Positions 63,133 through 64,000 of a stretch of DNA of 64,000 nucleotides are shown here, one piece after another (within the stretch, counting starts at the first letter, position 1; each line of letters begins with the position of its first letter). The position numbers and the translations under genes are program-made. This DNA comes from UBA4417 sp031550085 (GTDB taxonomy: Bacteria; Bacteroidota; Bacteroidia; Bacteroidales; UBA4417): NCBI GenBank assembly GCA_031550085.1, contig JAVBOY010000003.1:19630-83629 (forward strand), written 5' to 3'. The notes beneath the pieces were generated by a model, which was not told the DNA's origin, ran no database searches, and saw only the letters and a list, made by a program, of their open reading frames with translations.

Positions 63133-64000
63133 TTATCGGAACTCCACTTTCGAGGAACGAGAGAAGAAAGGTTTAGCATCGTTATTTTTTGCTTCTAATT
63201 TTCGAAATCCCTTTTCTGCGCCTATGGCATTGAGGCGTGTCAGTTGTCGTTCTGCCATTTCGTGCAGACAGGCGTATCGGGTAGATTTATCCATATCACG
63301 TTTCAAAAGTTCTGCATTGAACGATTCAAGATTTGCCAAGACAACCAATTCGTTAATACTTGCCGTATCGCGTATATTCAAACCTTTTTTTGAGTATTCG
63401 GGATTTGCCTCCCGCCATTGCTTTGCGGTACAAGCCCATAAAGCGAGGTTCAACATATCGGCTTCATCCGCGTATGCTTTCTCTCGCTCAACATCAATTT
63501 TTGGAATGATAAAATCACGGACGGCATCGGTATGAAGCGTATAATTCACTTTACTAAGTACCCGTTTTACATTCCATTCGCCGAGCATCGGATTGTTTTC
63601 AGCCTCTTTAAGCCGCTGATATTCGGTAATCAAATAGAGTTTAAACACCGGGCTGAGCCATGAGCCGAACTCAAACGCAATATCTTTGTGGGCGTAAGTT
63701 CCGCCATTTCGCCCTGCTTGGGAAATCATACCGATAGCATCGGTCGATTCAATCCATTTGCGGGGTGTCATATTAAAACGGTTTGCCCCAGCCTCGTGCA
63801 AAAAGGTGTCGAATTCGACACCTTTAAAGGCGGGGTTGTGCAACATCTCCCAAGCACCGAGAAACTCAAGGGTATTGCGGTTGCGCATCCAATTGCGGAT
63901 GTGGTCTTCTCCCTCTTGACCCTTTACCATATCGGTAAGGCAAATATAATCGTTGTTCTTCTCCGAAATAACGGTTATTTCCGTTCCTTGTACAGTTATT
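63133..64000 (-). CDS. KilA-N domain protein (5' end beyond the window)
   Basis: The frame runs in from the window edge: the minus strand above the first internal ATG (63930) encodes ITVQGTEITVISEKNNDYIC then LTDM, the usual opening of KilA-N domains, so the true start lies outside. Residues after this (VKGQEGEDHIRNWMRNRNTLEF, THEFLGAWE-like ... FEFGSWLSPVFKLYLITEYQ) complete the KilA-N DNA-binding domain. The C-terminal ~120 residues have NIRDTASINELVVLANLESF and ERQLTRLNAIGAEKGFRKL. KilA-N proteins occur in phages and in many Bacteroidota genomes, often with mobile or defence genes. No phage gene is seen nearby. Confidence 0.9.
   Translation of the reverse strand, partial: ITVQGTEITVISEKNNDYICLTDMVKGQEGEDHIRNWMRNRNTLEFLGAWEMLHNPAFKGVEFDTFLHEAGANRFNMTPRKWIESTDAIGMISQAGRNGGTYAHKDIAFEFGSWLSPVFKLYLITEYQRLKEAENNPMLGEWNVKRVLSKVNYTLHTDAVRDFIIPKIDVEREKAYADEADMLNLALWACTAKQWREANPEYSKKGLNIRDTASINELVVLANLESFNAELLKRDMDKSTRYACLHEMAERQLTRLNAIGAEKGFRKLEAKNNDAKPFFSRSSKVEFR

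Noticed and set aside
63133..64000. Prophage or mobile element at the right end
   Set aside because: Only the KilA-N domain hints at one; no integrase, terminase, capsid or att repeat is visible in the window.

Overview
This window is from a chromosome of the phylum Bacteroidota, most likely order Bacteroidales. The signs are: Bacteroidota promoter elements (TAnnTTTG, twice with an exact TTTG-N19 partner); few Shine-Dalgarno sites; secreted proteins with type IX secretion (T9SS) C-terminal domains; an IPExxxVDY protein; Omp28 and DUF6029 proteins; an S46 dipeptidyl-peptidase; and the purH-mreBCD and zapA-6S-rny gene orders. Base composition is moderate. Genus cannot be decided from the sequence alone. 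No transposase, integrase, rRNA or CRISPR array was seen.

Layout. 0-6.6 kb: the end of a 2-oxoacid:ferredoxin oxidoreductase beta subunit, mfd, then a minus-strand unit of a small coiled-coil gene, zapA, a 6S RNA and rny. 6.7-17.6 kb: a cysteate-synthase-like PLP enzyme, an IPExxxVDY/TolC/M23 peptidase unit facing alaS, a T9SS cargo, meaB, mgsA and a periplasmic nitroreductase. 17.8-22.1 kb: manA, then a TlpA thioredoxin/DUF6029 barrel/Omp28 lipoprotein unit. 22.1-31.5 kb (minus): class II aldolase, aconitase, PBP1C, a TPR lipoprotein, an acetyltransferase-like protein and an aldo/keto reductase. 31.7-36.8 kb: glyS, a coiled-coil membrane protein and a membrane protein/HTH/CreD unit. 37-42.2 kb (minus): a DPP7-type S46 peptidase, pfkA, elbB and a sulfotransferase. 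42.3-54.5 kb: a DegT/WecE-type aminotransferase, a repeat-rich spacer, tRNA-Gln, rimP-nusA-infB, purH, mreBCD, pyrophosphatase and a CoA-binding protein. 54.5-62 kb: an accessory stretch of secreted proteins (a cohesin-like/PKD T9SS protein, a thioredoxin, an orphan lipoprotein and two tandem near-copies of a T9SS cargo). 62-64 kb: a 22-bp-periodic repeat array in front of an HU-family gene, then a KilA-N protein that runs off the window edge.

How the genes fit together. Most of the window is core housekeeping: translation, transcription and RNA turnover, central carbon metabolism (fba, pfkA, acn, mgsA), and envelope growth (mreBCD, PBP1C, M23). The envelope and secretion genes (TolC, S46, Omp28, T9SS cargo, CreD) fit a peptide-using Gram-negative bacterium with an active T9SS. 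The cysteate-synthase-like gene raises the possibility of sulfonolipid synthesis.

The most unusual signal is the array at 62182-62423. Eleven consecutive 22-bp steps can be read, six of them well conserved, directly before the HU-family gene. Other points of interest are the tRNA-Gln plus intrinsic terminator heading rimP-nusA-infB, the tandem T9SS paralogues, a candidate leaderless glyS, and the same 10-bp terminator stem used at two distant loci.
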